Below are positions 7,763 to 8,317 of a stretch of DNA of 8,317 bases, piece by piece (the first letter of the stretch is position 1; every line of letters begins with the position of its first letter). Source of the DNA: Oceanospirillales bacterium (GTDB taxonomy: Bacteria; Pseudomonadota; Gammaproteobacteria; Xanthomonadales; SZUA-36); the NCBI GenBank assembly GCA_003232965.1, contig QIKG01000314.1, forward strand, positions 1 to 8,317, in the 5' to 3' direction. The position numbers and the translations under genes are program-made. The notes below the pieces were generated by a model that saw only the letters and a program-made list of their open reading frames with translations, did no database searches and was not told where the DNA came from.

Positions 7763-7781
7763 AGATAGGAAATAAGATTCG

Positions 7782-8317
7782 ATGGTAGATAAAACCCTGG
7801 TTGGTCATATTACTGAGATTAACGGCGCCGAGTTTCTGGTCGAATTGCTGACAGAAAAAGATGGTGTGAGTTCGGTGATTTCTTTCGGCGACCGTCAGGT
7901 CCATGTGGGTCAGGTAGGCTCCTACATGCTGGTAAAGCAAGCCGGCCCCGATATCCTCGTACTGGTTGAATCGATGTGGCTTCAAGGTGATGGTGGTTCT
8001 AGCAGGCGTATGTTACGCGTGAACCCTCTGGGCTCATTTACTGGGAAAGGAGAATTCCACCGCGGGATTTCCCACTATCCGGTTACAGGCGCCGAGTTAC
8101 ACTTAGTGACGGATGCACAACTCAAAACTGTTTTTTCTAATTTCGAAGCAGCCAACTTCAGCATTGGCAGTCTAAGTTCATTCCCAGACATAAATGTCTA
8201 CATGGACCCCTCAGCATTTTTTGGGCGGCATGCAGCCATCCTTGGGCAGTCAGGCTCGGGTAAGTCATGGATGGTTGCCAGCATAATGCAATCCACTTTA
8301 AAGTCTATGCCAAACGC
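7782..8317 (+). CDS. HerA-like (DUF87) hexameric ATPase, second tandem copy, cut by window end
   Basis: The frame opens at ATG 7782 and stays open for 178 codons to the window edge. An AGGA ribosome site at 7767-7770 lies 11 bases upstream. The protein aligns end to end with the first HerA-like copy: the N-terminal VGHITEINGAEF barrel segment, QVGSY, GPDILVLVESMW, MLRVNPLG, GAELHL, LSSF, and a long identical block SAFFGRHAAILGQSGSGKS carrying Walker A at about residues 155-162. Identity is roughly 55% by eye over about 180 residues, so this is a diverged paralogue and not a recent duplicate. The Walker B region and C-terminus lie outside the window, so it is not known whether the ATPase is complete. 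It probably belongs to one functional unit with the preceding gene, and the two could form a mixed hexamer or two separate motors. Any nuclease or effector partner would be expected downstream. Confidence 0.85.
   Translation, partial: MVDKTLVGHITEINGAEFLVELLTEKDGVSSVISFGDRQVHVGQVGSYMLVKQAGPDILVLVESMWLQGDGGSSRRMLRVNPLGSFTGKGEFHRGISHYPVTGAELHLVTDAQLKTVFSNFEAANFSIGSLSSFPDINVYMDPSAFFGRHAAILGQSGSGKSWMVASIMQSTLKSMPN

Noticed and set aside
1..8317. Overlapping open frames on the minus strand and in other plus frames
   Set aside because: They lie inside well-supported genes, are short and resemble no protein family I recognise.
1..8317. CRISPR arrays, insertion sequences, integrases, tRNA or rRNA genes
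   Set aside because: No direct-repeat array, transposase motif, terminal inverted repeat pair or RNA gene signature was seen.

Overview
The window is entirely protein-coding on the + strand and looks like chromosomal or island DNA of a gammaproteobacterium. That assignment is an inference from the style of the protein families and from moderate GC judged by eye; no rRNA, tRNA or taxonomic marker gene is present. No gap without a gene exceeds 300 bases; the longest is the 168-base gap before the arginase gene.

Region 1 (1-4868) is a metal-efflux module. It starts inside a heavy-metal RND (HME, CzcA/CusA family) inner-membrane pump gene. That gene is broken near position 444: the 5' part (1-452) and the 3' part (430-2826) lie in different frames, and about four residues expected from the family are missing at the junction. 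This is best explained by a deletion of roughly 11 bases, so the pump is probably a pseudogene or an assembly error. After 62 bases comes an intact P1B-type ATPase (2889-4868) with SPC and HEGSS membrane motifs. These place it in the P1B-4 subgroup (Co/Zn/Fe/Cd-type), without N-terminal CxxC domains.

Region 2 (4869-5945) holds a leader with a TATAAT box and an 18-base near-perfect palindrome, followed by an intact arginase gene whose metal and substrate residues are all present.

Region 3 (5946-8317) holds two tandem, paralogous HerA/DUF87-type hexameric ATPases. The first is complete (6082-7728). The second starts at 7782 and runs off the window end. Over the shared 180 or so residues they are about 55% identical by eye, and a small terminator-like hairpin lies between them. 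HerA ATPases act in DNA end processing with NurA, or in anti-phage systems with SIR2 or DUF4297 effectors. No such partner is visible here; it would have to lie downstream. This tandem pair is the most interesting part of the window.

The metal module likely protects the envelope and cytoplasm from divalent metal. Arginase and the HerA pair have no evident functional link to it or to each other, and each appears to have its own upstream control region.
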